The notes below the pieces were generated by a model. That model worked only from the letters and a program-made list of their open reading frames with translations. It searched no databases and was not told the DNA's origin. Below, piece after piece: positions 8,501 through 16,450 of a stretch of 33,896 nucleotides of DNA (the stretch's first letter is position 1; each line of letters begins with the position of its first letter). The DNA comes from Pseudopedobacter sp. Lineage in GTDB: Bacteria; Bacteroidota; Bacteroidia; Sphingobacteriales; Sphingobacteriaceae. The position numbers and the translations under genes are program-made. The DNA lies in NCBI GenBank assembly GCA_014378105.1, contig JACMOI010000162.1:1-33896 (forward strand), written 5' to 3'.

Positions 8501-9358
8501 ATGAAATATTATCATTTCTTATGGATTAGCGTTTTATTTTTTGCTTGTTCAAATACAGCAAATAGTAAAAGTGACAATGAAAATAAATCTGATTTGAGTG
8601 GCTACTTTAATGAAGAATGGGCAAATAATAAATTATGGTACGATGGTTTATCAGAAGTAGCCATCTATGATGCACAAAGAACGGTTTACAATAAAGAGAG
8701 AAATTTCGAATATACTTACATTACTGTTGCTGAAGATTTCAATAAAAAATTTCGTGTAAAAACAGATGATTATCAACGTAAGGATTTATATAAGGTGATG
8801 AAGGTAAATGCATTTTGTAAAATCGAAACAGAAAACTATCCCTATCACTATTTAACCTCTATGTTCTTTAACTTTAAGCAACCTTGGTTGATGGATAAAA
8901 TGACCAACGGTTCTCAAGAATGGTGCGGAAATACTTTTAAGGAATACCTTGCTGATGGGAATCACTATACCTTAAAATACCATTCTTATTTTGATGGAGA
9001 AGGCGATGGTGAAAAAGCATTACCTGCCAATCTTCTTATCGAAGATCAATTGAATTATACTTTGCGGAGCCTAAACTTTAAAGCAGGTTTAAAATTCGGA
9101 ACAAAAATATTAGAGAGTCAAATTTCCAGTAAAGTTGGGAACTTGAAAGTCTATGATGCGACTATATCAGTTGAAGATGAGGGAAAAGATATAGTAGGTA
9201 AAAAATCTTGGAGGGTTATTTTGAAATTAGATAATGATAAAATCAATACTTATTATTTCGATCAAGCTTATCCAAATATTCTGGTTAAACAAGAAACTTG
9301 GGATAATAGAAATTTAATACTTAAAAAATCAACCAGATATGCCTATTGGAAACATTAA
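8501..9358 (+). CDS. Lipoprotein of unknown function
   Basis: 285 residues. A type II signal peptide is clear: MKYYHFLWISVLFFAC with Cys16 as the lipidated residue, followed by a polar, Ser/Asn/Lys-rich tether. The mature region is rich in Tyr, Trp and Lys and has a beta-strand pattern (EVAIYDAQRTVYNKERNFEYTYI, WRVILKLDNDKINTYYFDQAY). It resembles families in which a lipoprotein measures or binds at the outer membrane, but no domain is recognised. Similar Bacteroidota proteins have sometimes been mislabelled Maf septum inhibitors; nothing here supports that label. It starts 50 bp after proA, and its last 20 bp overlap the start of the GH113-like gene. Confidence 0.75.
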   Translation: MKYYHFLWISVLFFACSNTANSKSDNENKSDLSGYFNEEWANNKLWYDGLSEVAIYDAQRTVYNKERNFEYTYITVAEDFNKKFRVKTDDYQRKDLYKVMKVNAFCKIETENYPYHYLTSMFFNFKQPWLMDKMTNGSQEWCGNTFKEYLADGNHYTLKYHSYFDGEGDGEKALPANLLIEDQLNYTLRSLNFKAGLKFGTKILESQISSKVGNLKVYDATISVEDEGKDIVGKKSWRVILKLDNDKINTYYFDQAYPNILVKQETWDNRNLILKKSTRYAYWKH

Positions 9359-10388
9359 ATACCTGCTCACGACGCTCATTTTCTTAGCGGCTTGTGGCAA
9401 CGCTGAATCCCAAAAAATGGATAATGTTGAGGTGAAATCTAATTATCAATCAACGGGGAAAAAGATAGCTGGAGTAAATTTCACCGCTCCATCAAGAGCA
9501 ATTGATAGCTCGTGGACAGGTTCTTTACAAAAAGTAAACGCTAATTGGGTGGCTTTGGTTCCTTATGCATTCAGCAGACCAGCAGAACCTAATGTTTTTT
9601 ACGAAGGCAACCGACAATATTGGGGTGAATCTTTAGAAGGTATTCGAACTAATATTAGGCAAGCACATGCAGCAGGGTTAAAAGTGATGATCAAGCCACA
9701 GGTTTGGATGCAACGTGGATGGATTGGGGATTTTGATTTAGGTACCGAAGAACAGTGGGGAGTTTGGGAAGCTGATTATGAAAAATATTTGATGCTTTTT
9801 GCTGAATTGGGCGCTAAAGAAAATGCGGAAATGATCTGTTTAGGTACTGAATACAGGAATGCAGCAAAAAAACGTCCTCAATTTTGGATGAAATTGGCGA
9901 CCGATATTCGTAAAATATATAAAGGAAAATTAACTTATTGTGCCAATTGGGACGATTATCGAGATGTAAAATTTTGGAAAAGTTTGGATTATATTGGAAT
10001 GAGTGGTTATTTCCCGCTTTCAGAAGCTCAGACACCAGCAGTTGACGATTTAGAAAAGGCTTGGAAACCTATAAAGGAACAGTTAAGGTCGTTCAGCCAA
10101 AAAGAAGGCAAACCTGTTCTATTTACCGAATATGGCTATCGCAGCATGGATCAGCCAGCTTGGCGTAGTTGGGAGATGGAATATCAAGACCGTCCTGTTA
10201 ATATTCAAGCGCAAGCCAACGCTTACGAGGCTTTATTTAAAAGTTTATGGGGCGAGAAATGGTTTGCCGGGGGTTTCGCCTGGAAATGGTACAGCTCTTT
10301 CCAAAGAATCGATCCAGTCAATAATCATGATTGGACACCCCAAAATAAGAAAGCGGAAAAGGTGATGAAGGTTTATTATGGTAAATAA
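9339..10388 (+). CDS. GH113-like TIM-barrel glycoside hydrolase, lipoprotein
   Basis: 349 residues. A lipoprotein signal (LIFLAAC, Cys19) predicts surface or periplasmic anchoring. The mature part is a single TIM-barrel glycosidase-like domain. Glu171 in CLGTEYRN fits the acid/base and Glu264 in LFTEYGYRS fits the nucleophile, the spacing expected for clan GH-A enzymes. Other barrel landmarks are NANWVALVPYAF, GLKVMIKPQVW and KSLDYIGMSGYFPLS. The closest remembered family is GH113 (beta-mannanase type); substrate specificity cannot be read from the sequence. The ATG at 9339 lies 20 bp inside the upstream lipoprotein gene, implying coupled expression. Confidence 0.8.
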   Translation: MPIGNIKYLLTTLIFLAACGNAESQKMDNVEVKSNYQSTGKKIAGVNFTAPSRAIDSSWTGSLQKVNANWVALVPYAFSRPAEPNVFYEGNRQYWGESLEGIRTNIRQAHAAGLKVMIKPQVWMQRGWIGDFDLGTEEQWGVWEADYEKYLMLFAELGAKENAEMICLGTEYRNAAKKRPQFWMKLATDIRKIYKGKLTYCANWDDYRDVKFWKSLDYIGMSGYFPLSEAQTPAVDDLEKAWKPIKEQLRSFSQKEGKPVLFTEYGYRSMDQPAWRSWEMEYQDRPVNIQAQANAYEALFKSLWGEKWFAGGFAWKWYSSFQRIDPVNNHDWTPQNKKAEKVMKVYYGK

Positions 10389-10403
10389 TTAATTAGTGGA
10401 CCG

Positions 10404-10417
10404 AATATTGCAATATT
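10404..10417. repeat. Perfect 14-bp palindrome after the GH113-like gene
   Basis: AATATTGCAATATT is exactly self-complementary and lies 16 bp after the glycosidase stop, 126 bp before the DUF2147 start. No T-run follows, so it is not a good terminator. It could be a regulator site or chance in an AT-rich gap. Confidence 0.35.
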
Positions 10418-10542
10418 ATCTGAAATATAAAATTTTTACTCTAATTTGAGATTCACTTTAAAAATATTTTTTAAGAACATTTTTAAATTTTATTTTTCAA
10501 TGGGAGTTAGTAATTTCATTTCCCAATTAATCTTTAAAAGTA

Positions 10543-11001
10543 ATGAGTTTTGGTCCTTTAACGATACTTCTTTTATTTAATTTATTAGTTATTAATCCTA
10601 TTGTTCCTCATTCATCAGAAGATGAAAAAATTGTGGGTAAATGGATATCTACAGAAAAGAATGTGATTGTTAATGTTTATAAAGAAGGAAATGAGTTTAA
10701 GGCAAAAGTAGTTTGGTTTAATGATGCTGATGATCTTTCCAGACCAATGAAAACGCGATGTGATGTCCATAATCCCAATAAGGATTTAAGATCAAAAAAG
10801 ATTTTAGGGATGGATGTCTTAGAAAACCTAAAATATAATCCTGAAACAAATAGATGGGAGGATGGAATTATTTATGATGCTAATTCTGGTAGACATTGGA
10901 GCTCTGTTGTTTATTTTAATAAAGATGGATTGTTAGAAGTTAAAGGCTATTGGAAATTCGAATTCCTTTGCAAAACCATCACTTTTAGAAAGATGGGATA
11001 A
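10543..11001 (+). CDS. DUF2147 domain protein, probably exported
   Basis: 152 residues. A hydrophobic N-terminus (about residues 5-22) suggests a Sec signal or anchor. The rest matches the DUF2147 pattern: IVGKWISTEKNVIVNVYKEG, then a Cys-Asp motif with NPNKDLRSKKILGMDVLENL, WEDGIIYDANSGRHWSS, and the closing LLEVKGYWKFEFLCKTITFRK-type strand. Such proteins are small periplasmic lipocalin-like beta barrels of unknown ligand. It follows a 154-bp gap and seems to be transcribed on its own. No catalytic residues can be assigned. Confidence 0.88.
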   Translation: MSFGPLTILLLFNLLVINPIVPHSSEDEKIVGKWISTEKNVIVNVYKEGNEFKAKVVWFNDADDLSRPMKTRCDVHNPNKDLRSKKILGMDVLENLKYNPETNRWEDGIIYDANSGRHWSSVVYFNKDGLLEVKGYWKFEFLCKTITFRKMG

Positions 11002-11039
11002 CCATTTGTATAAAAGTTAAAATCTAGATTAGGGTATTC

Positions 11040-11059
11040 GATTACGTCACACTGTAATC
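11040..11059 (+). terminator. Weak hairpin downstream of the DUF2147 gene
   Basis: GATTAC (11040-11045) pairs with GTAATC (11054-11059) across an 8-nt loop, 38 bp after the stop codon. A short T-run comes only about 12 nt later, so it is a weak candidate terminator. Confidence 0.25.
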
Positions 11060-11200
11060 TTAAAATAGCATTTTTCCAAAAATAAAATTACTTATCTTTC
11101 CTTAATAAGTTATGAAATTAGCGGTATTAGGTTTTACTAAAAACTAGATCTAAATATTCGTAATATTTTGATATCAGAAATAAAAAACCCTATAAAAACG

Positions 11201-11320
11201 TTAAGCTCCAAACGGGGAGAGTGGAGCTTAAACTAACCAATTATAAACCTAAACTAAACGATAGGAAATTTTAAAATGTAATGAGGTAATCCTCTAATTA
11301 CATGGTGTAAAGGTAACACC
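11201..11320 (+). ncRNA. Candidate structured RNA (three consecutive hairpins)
   Basis: Three stems occur in 120 nt. The first has a perfect 10-bp stem (11201-11210 with 11222-11231) and a purine-rich 11-nt loop containing GGGGAGAG. The second pairs 11277-11282 with 11297-11302 and 11283-11286 with 11291-11294, with a 2-nt bulge and a TAAT loop. The third pairs GGTGT (11304-11308) with ACACC (11316-11320). No Rfam family is recognised. It could be an independent small RNA or part of the long leader of the S8 peptidase gene. The strand is chosen from the downstream gene; the minus strand also has T-runs after the first stem. Confidence 0.35.
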
Positions 11321-11810
11321 AAGCTTTAATCAAATTGTCACTAAATTGTAATCAAATTGTTAAATATTGTTAAATCAAAAATTATAAAACGTTTTCGTTT
11401 AACATTATTTAATTAAAAGAGTACTTTTTTTAAAAGTATGAATTTAATTTAGATGTTTTAACGCATTTTTTCTGAATTAAACTAAAACTCAGAGCAATGA
11501 TAAACTAGTTGATTTATTGATTTACGGTTATAGTTTATTAAAAACATTAAAGAGGGGGTAAAAAATAAAAATATTTCAATTACTATGTAAAAGGGATCCG
11601 ATATAAATAGTTATTCAGCAAATAATCACCAAATTAAATCCGATTTACAAAAACAATCGGAAGGTATTTCTTTATCTTTTAAAATTGTCTCAACTCATTA
11701 AACTTTTAAGAAGCAAATTAGAGAACCTTATAAGAAATAAAAGCGTTAATGTAATGACTAATTTAGACTAAGCAAATCAAAAATTGTGATAAATAATTAT
11801 CTTTAAAGAC

Positions 11811-14675
11811 ATGAAAAAGAGCCTATACCTGATAGTTGTTCTATTGGTTTTACTTGGAGAGTCTTTCACTTATCGTTCCGGTGATCCAAAAGTAAAGACT
11901 TATCATTTGCCAAAAGGGGTGAGCTCCAAAGATTATTTACCCAATACCTTAATTATTAAGTATAAAGACAACCCAATTCAGCCCATTAAAACGTTTGGCA
12001 CAAAACAATTTGACAAAGTAATTAAATTAAATATCACCTATCAAAAGCCATTTTTTGTTGGTGGAGATTTAAGCAAAACCACACTCTCTGATCAAAAAAA
12101 TATAGATAAAATTGGACTGAATAGAATTTATCAAATAGGATATTCAGATCAAATTTCTGTTGAAGCGGCAATTAATGAAGTACTAAAAGATACGACCATT
12201 GAATATGCTGAGCCCAGTTTTGTTTATTATACTACTGCTGATCCAAATGATCCGTCCTATGTCAACGGAATACAAAACTATTTAACTCAGGTGAAAGCTT
12301 CTCAAGCTTGGACAATACAACCTAATGCAAATGGAGTAATCATTGCCATTGTAGATTCGGGCTCAGACTTAGAGCATCTTGATTTAGCTGCAAATATTCA
12401 TCATAACACAGCAGATCCTATAAACGGTATTGATGATGATGGAGACGGATATGTGGATAATTACAATGGTTGGGATTTTGTTGGTGCTACCGCATCTAAC
12501 ATAAAAGAAGATAATAACCCCGATATCACAGCCGATTCTTTAGATCACGGAGTACATGTAAGTGGTTTAGCATCTGCAGTTACTAATAATGGAGTTGGGA
12601 TTGCTAGTATAGCACAAACAGCAAAATTAATGATTTTAAAAGTAGGAGCTGATGATAATGGTAGGGCAATTTACCGTGGATACGATGGGATCGTATATGC
12701 CGCTAATCATGGAGCGAAGATTATTAATTGTTCTTGGGGTGGTCCGGGTGGGGGAGCATTTGGACAAGATGTGATCAATTATGCAGTAAGTAAGGGATGT
12801 TTAGTAGTGGTTGCAGCAGGTAACGACGGAAATGACGAAAAGGGATATCCAGCGGCCTATCAGGGAGCATTTGCTGTTGCAAATGTAAAATCAGATGATG
12901 TGAAATCGAGTTCTTCAAGCTATGGATACCATGTCGCGATAGCTGCACCAGGATCATCAATTTACAGTACGATAAATGCTGATAAATATGGTTATAAGAG
13001 CGGAACTTCTATGGCAACACCGATAGTTTCAAGTGCTGCAGCGTTGGTATTAGCAAAAAATCCAACTTTAAGCGGGATCCAAGTAGGAGAGATTTTAAGA
13101 CAAAATACGGATGATATTTATGGATTATCTGGTAACAGCAGTTTCATCAATCAATTAGGAACTGGAAGATTAAATGTTTATAAAGCGCTAACAGCCACAA
13201 TTGGTCCATCAATTAGAAAACAAAGTATCATTGTTAATGATCAATCGAATGGGTCGTTGGCAGCTGGCGATACTTTAAGTTATTATTTCAATTTGAAGAA
13301 TGTCTTAAAAACAACCAATGATATTCAGGTTGGTTTAACTTGTACCAATAGTTCTATTAAAATATTAAATCCTATAATTAGTACTGGAACTTTTGTTGCA
13401 GATGAATTAAAAAAGGTTGGACCTTTCAAAGTGGTTTTGCCATCCGGTTTAGCTGATAATTCAGATATTCTATTTCAATTAAATTATCAAAATAATTCTA
13501 CCAACTATACAGCAAAGGAATTTTTTGTAAGTACCGTAAATTTGGACTATCAAAATATTACGGTAAACAAAGTTTATACCACCATTACTAGCAATGGAAG
13601 GGTGGGGTATAGTGGGAATAATGCTACTAATGGCTTAGGGTTCATCTATAAAGATTTCAGTTTACTTTTCGAAGGTGCTTTAATGATTGGTAATGATGAG
13701 ACACATGTGTCTAATAATGCTAGGGGCTTAAATGGAAATTCTAATAATGATTTTTATAAAGTAAGTAGGGTAGCAAAAGTAGCTAATACAACTGCCGCTT
13801 ATGAAGGCTTCTCTGTTGAAGACGACAGAGCAAGTACTGCGGCCTTAAATGTACAAGTTAAGACACGTCAAATAGCTTACACTAATGCACCTGATGATAA
13901 ATATGTAATTGTAGAATACGAGGTTTTTAACAAATCAACCTTAGCATTAAATAATGTTTATGTAGGATTATTTACAGATTGGGATGTGGATGAGGGAAGT
14001 AAAAATATCACCAAATATGATAGTGGTTTAAAAATGGGTTACGCCTATGCTACCACACCTTTATCTCCTTACGCAGGCGTGAAATTATTATCGGGAAATG
14101 CAGATCCAGCTTTTTATCCACTTTCTTATCAAATAGCGGATGATCCTTTAGCTGATGGTAGTTTTACCATCAAGGAAAAGTACCAAACTTTATCTAGTGG
14201 TGTTAAAGCGGTTAGTTTGGGTACAGGATCTGGTGTGGATGTCATGTTTACAATTGGAAATGGACCTTATCAAATTCCAGCTAGTGGCTCTGTAAAAGTA
14301 GCATTTGCTTTTATAGCGGGTGATGATTTAACGGATATCAGTAATTCTGCTTTGGCAGCGCAAGCTAAATATACGACCGTTTTAACTGCAGTTTCGCCAG
14401 CTAATTTAGCTGCTGGACTTGTAGTGAGCCAAAATTATCCTAATCCCGCTACAAGCTCAACAAAAGTAGAGATACTGACACCCAAAAGTGGCAAGTTAAA
14501 TTTAGAAATGTATGACTTAACAGGAAGGAAGATTTCGACTATTTATAATCAACAAATAACAAAAGGCACTAAAATTATTGAAATTAATACCAGCAATCTG
14601 AATAGCGGAATATACTTTTATAAAGTAAGTTTTGAGGGTTTGGAGCGGGTGATCAAGATGATTGTTATGAAATAA
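11811..14675 (+). CDS. Secreted S8 (subtilisin-like) serine peptidase with T9SS sorting domain
   Basis: 954 residues. A Sec signal peptide (about 1-20) is followed by a prodomain-like region (about 40-135). The S8 catalytic domain has Asp182 in IVDSGSDLEH, His246 in DHGVHVSG and Ser400 in SGTSMATP, so the triad is intact. DGIDDDGDGYVDNYNGWDF-type inserts (DDDGDGYVDN) look calcium-binding. A large beta-rich region of unknown role (about 470-865) comes next. The last 80 or so residues form a type A T9SS C-terminal domain: NYPNPATSSTKVEI, YDLTGRKI, SGIYFYKVSF, ending in MIVMK. The protein should be exported through the type IX system to the cell surface or medium. It has its own 809-bp upstream gap. 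Confidence 0.95.
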   Translation: MKKSLYLIVVLLVLLGESFTYRSGDPKVKTYHLPKGVSSKDYLPNTLIIKYKDNPIQPIKTFGTKQFDKVIKLNITYQKPFFVGGDLSKTTLSDQKNIDKIGLNRIYQIGYSDQISVEAAINEVLKDTTIEYAEPSFVYYTTADPNDPSYVNGIQNYLTQVKASQAWTIQPNANGVIIAIVDSGSDLEHLDLAANIHHNTADPINGIDDDGDGYVDNYNGWDFVGATASNIKEDNNPDITADSLDHGVHVSGLASAVTNNGVGIASIAQTAKLMILKVGADDNGRAIYRGYDGIVYAANHGAKIINCSWGGPGGGAFGQDVINYAVSKGCLVVVAAGNDGNDEKGYPAAYQGAFAVANVKSDDVKSSSSSYGYHVAIAAPGSSIYSTINADKYGYKSGTSMATPIVSSAAALVLAKNPTLSGIQVGEILRQNTDDIYGLSGNSSFINQLGTGRLNVYKALTATIGPSIRKQSIIVNDQSNGSLAAGDTLSYYFNLKNVLKTTNDIQVGLTCTNSSIKILNPIISTGTFVADELKKVGPFKVVLPSGLADNSDILFQLNYQNNSTNYTAKEFFVSTVNLDYQNITVNKVYTTITSNGRVGYSGNNATNGLGFIYKDFSLLFEGALMIGNDETHVSNNARGLNGNSNNDFYKVSRVAKVANTTAAYEGFSVEDDRASTAALNVQVKTRQIAYTNAPDDKYVIVEYEVFNKSTLALNNVYVGLFTDWDVDEGSKNITKYDSGLKMGYAYATTPLSPYAGVKLLSGNADPAFYPLSYQIADDPLADGSFTIKEKYQTLSSGVKAVSLGTGSGVDVMFTIGNGPYQIPASGSVKVAFAFIAGDDLTDISNSALAAQAKYTTVLTAVSPANLAAGLVVSQNYPNPATSSTKVEILTPKSGKLNLEMYDLTGRKISTIYNQQITKGTKIIEINTSNLNSGIYFYKVSFEGLERVIKMIVMK

Positions 14676-14821
14676 ACTCAGTTGTAAATAAAAGCGAGGA
14701 ACTTTGTTGAATAAACCTGATATAAGCGTATACCGGCCTCGGGCATAATGCCAAGAGCAGTATAAGCATTAGCAGGACTATCGGGAAATAGGTCGATGAA
14801 ATTGCTTTTCTAAAAAGAATA

Positions 14822-15394
14822 CTAATTGCTATTATAACAAACTCGACAGCGTGGCTCGTAGCTTTCTTTTTCGCCCAATAAAACCTGATTTTTATTCTCA
14901 ACCAAACGATAACTGAAAAGCGCTGGTCCGCCACATTTCATACAAACGGCATGTACTTTAGTTACTTCTTCCGCAATTGACAAGAGCGCAGGCATTGGGC
15001 CGAAGGGTTTGCCCTCAAAATCCATATCTAAACCTGCAATAATTACGCGGACACCTTTATTTGCCAGCTTTACGCAAACTTCTGGAAGTTCATCATCAAA
15101 AAATTGAGCTTCGTCTATACCTACAACCTGAGTATTACTGCCGAATAAAAGAATTGCAGATGAATGATCTACTGGTGTGGAATGAATAGAGTTTAAATCG
15201 TGAGAGACCACAGCGGTTTCATCATAACGGGTATCTGTTTTGGGTTTGAAAATCTCGACTTGCAGTTTCGCGATTTGTGCTCTTCGTAGTCTTCGAATTA
15301 ACTCCTCGGTTTTTCCTGAAAACATAGAACCACAAATAACTTCAATACTTCCGCCTAACTCGCTGCGTCTTCTTAACCTTTCTTCGCCAAACAT
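14822..15394 (-). CDS. tdk: Thymidine kinase (type II)
   Basis: Salvage enzyme that phosphorylates thymidine with ATP in the cytosol. 190 residues, typical length. Walker A GSMFSGKT is at residues 22-29 and the Walker B/catalytic block is [16 protein letters not shown] lasso/zinc region carries CMKCG and the terminal CRVC, giving the four cysteines of the structural zinc site. [19 protein letters not shown] is the conserved substrate-side segment. It is convergent with the S8 peptidase and divergent from the acidic hypothetical gene at 15503. No fusion or truncation is seen. Confidence 0.96.
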   Translation of the reverse strand: MFGEERLRRRSELGGSIEVICGSMFSGKTEELIRRLRRAQIAKLQVEIFKPKTDTRYDETAVVSHDLNSIHSTPVDHSSAILLFGSNTQVVGIDEAQFFDDELPEVCVKLANKGVRVIIAGLDMDFEGKPFGPMPALLSIAEEVTKVHAVCMKCGGPALFSYRLVENKNQVLLGEKESYEPRCRVCYNSN

Positions 15395-15447
15395 ATGTTA
15401 CCCTTGCTCTTGATTTTAACCTTTCGGCTAATATCAGAATTATATGT

Positions 15448-15455
15448 TATTTTTG
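15448..15455 (+). promoter_or_regulatory. Bacteroidota -7 box for the acidic hypothetical gene
   Basis: TATTTTTG matches TAnnTTTG. A weak -33-like TTTC lies at 15422-15425. Transcription starting a few bases downstream would exclude an upstream ATG at 15395 and favour the start at 15503 or 15506. Confidence 0.4.
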
Positions 15456-15502
15456 ATAGCGATTTTACCAACATAAATGCGATAAAAACACGTTTGAATA
15501 TC

Positions 15503-16450
15503 ATGATGACTAAACACCAAATTTTTAAGAAAATAGGTAACATTATTCAGGAATTAAAAGAACAACATGAGTATTTAAGTCATGTTGATGAAATTAGCGC
15601 ATTAGAATTAGAACTTTTTGCTGCCAATGCTGATTTTCTATCAGATCACTTAGAGATATTGAAAAAATTAGGCGCAAGTAGTGGAGCAGAAAAAACAACT
15701 TATCTGCCATTTGAGCCGAAAAAAGAGGTTGTGAAAGAACAAATTGAGCTTTTGAAGGCTAAAGTTGCTGAAGAACAAACTGAGTTAAAAATTGAGGAAG
15801 TTAAGTTTGAAAACGAGAAAGAAAGCTTAGAAAAATCTGAATCAAAAAAATCGTTTTTTAGTTTTTCTTTTGCGGAAGAGCCTTCTGAGATGGTTTTTGA
15901 TTTCGAGAAAAGGATTGCTGTTGAAGATGTTTTTGACAGGGAGTTAAGTGAAGAAGAGCAGAAATTACTAAAAATTAAATCCACCTATAACCCCGAGGAA
16001 GAAGTGTTAGAAACCGAAGAGGAGGATGTTGAAGAAGAGGAAGAATTAGGACCAGAGCCTTTTATAGTCGAACAAAAAAAAGAAGAAATACCTTTACAAG
16101 TTATTGAGACTGAAATTAAAGTGGAAACTAAAATTCAAGAAAAACGATTGACTTTAAACGAAATGCTATCCTCCAAACTAGGAAATAAAGCGAATAAATC
16201 TGGAGGAAAAGCTATTGATGATCTTAAAGCAGCGATTAGCTTAAATGATAAAATGGTTTTTATCAAGGAGCTTTTTAATGGGTATAATTTAGCTTACAGT
16301 GAGGCCATTGAAATCATTAATAGGTTTGAATCTTTTGAAGCTGCGGATAATTTCCTCCAAAAAAACTATGCAAAGAAAAATGATTGGGACGCTAAGACGA
16401 CTACTGTGGATAGGTTATATGATTATTTGAACAGAAAATTTATAAATTAA
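15503..16450 (+). CDS. Hypothetical acidic cytosolic protein
   Basis: About 315 residues from the ATG at 15503 (a second ATG follows at 15506). The frame stays open to 15395, but that part reads as non-coding sequence with a -7 promoter box inside it. The N-terminal helical region (KHQIFKKIGNIIQELKEQHEYL and following) is followed by a Lys/Glu-rich, low-complexity middle with runs of acidic residues (about residues 75-230). A compact helical C-terminal domain (LNEMLSSKLG, then DDLKAAISLNDKMVFIKELF, then DRLYDYLNRKF) completes it. No enzyme motif is present. The architecture suggests a scaffold or interaction protein. Its stop codon directly abuts the stop of convergent rodA. Confidence 0.75.
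   Translation: MMTKHQIFKKIGNIIQELKEQHEYLSHVDEISALELELFAANADFLSDHLEILKKLGASSGAEKTTYLPFEPKKEVVKEQIELLKAKVAEEQTELKIEEVKFENEKESLEKSESKKSFFSFSFAEEPSEMVFDFEKRIAVEDVFDRELSEEEQKLLKIKSTYNPEEEVLETEEEDVEEEEELGPEPFIVEQKKEEIPLQVIETEIKVETKIQEKRLTLNEMLSSKLGNKANKSGGKAIDDLKAAISLNDKMVFIKELFNGYNLAYSEAIEIINRFESFEAADNFLQKNYAKKNDWDAKTTTVDRLYDYLNRKFIN

Larger units (their letters stand above)
11002..11810. other. 809-bp gap without a protein gene, rich in hairpins and phased repeats
   Basis: No convincing reading frame. Visible structure includes a stem 11201-11231, a stem 11277-11302 and a stem 11304-11320, four ATTGT words at 10-11 bp spacing (11334-11370), a 17-nt hairpin 11422-11438, an 8-bp inverted repeat pair 11500-11507/11531-11538, and a 7-bp stem 11639-11661 followed by T-rich sequence. 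The gap probably holds the promoter and a long leader of the S8 peptidase, and possibly a small RNA. A sequence TATCTTTC at 11093-11100 is one base off the Bacteroidota -7 box. Confidence 0.5.

Noticed and set aside
11798..11805. TATCTTTA just before the S8 peptidase as its -7 box
   Set aside because: It ends 5 bp from the ATG, its last base is off consensus and there is no -33 TTTG at the right distance.
14665..14934. Minus-strand open frame overlapping the ends of the S8 peptidase and tdk
   Set aside because: Overlaps two confident genes, has no start context, and its product does not resemble a protein.
15395..15502. Upstream ATG giving a longer N-terminus for the acidic hypothetical gene
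   Set aside because: The extra 36 residues look non-coding, directly abut the tdk start, and contain a -7 promoter box.
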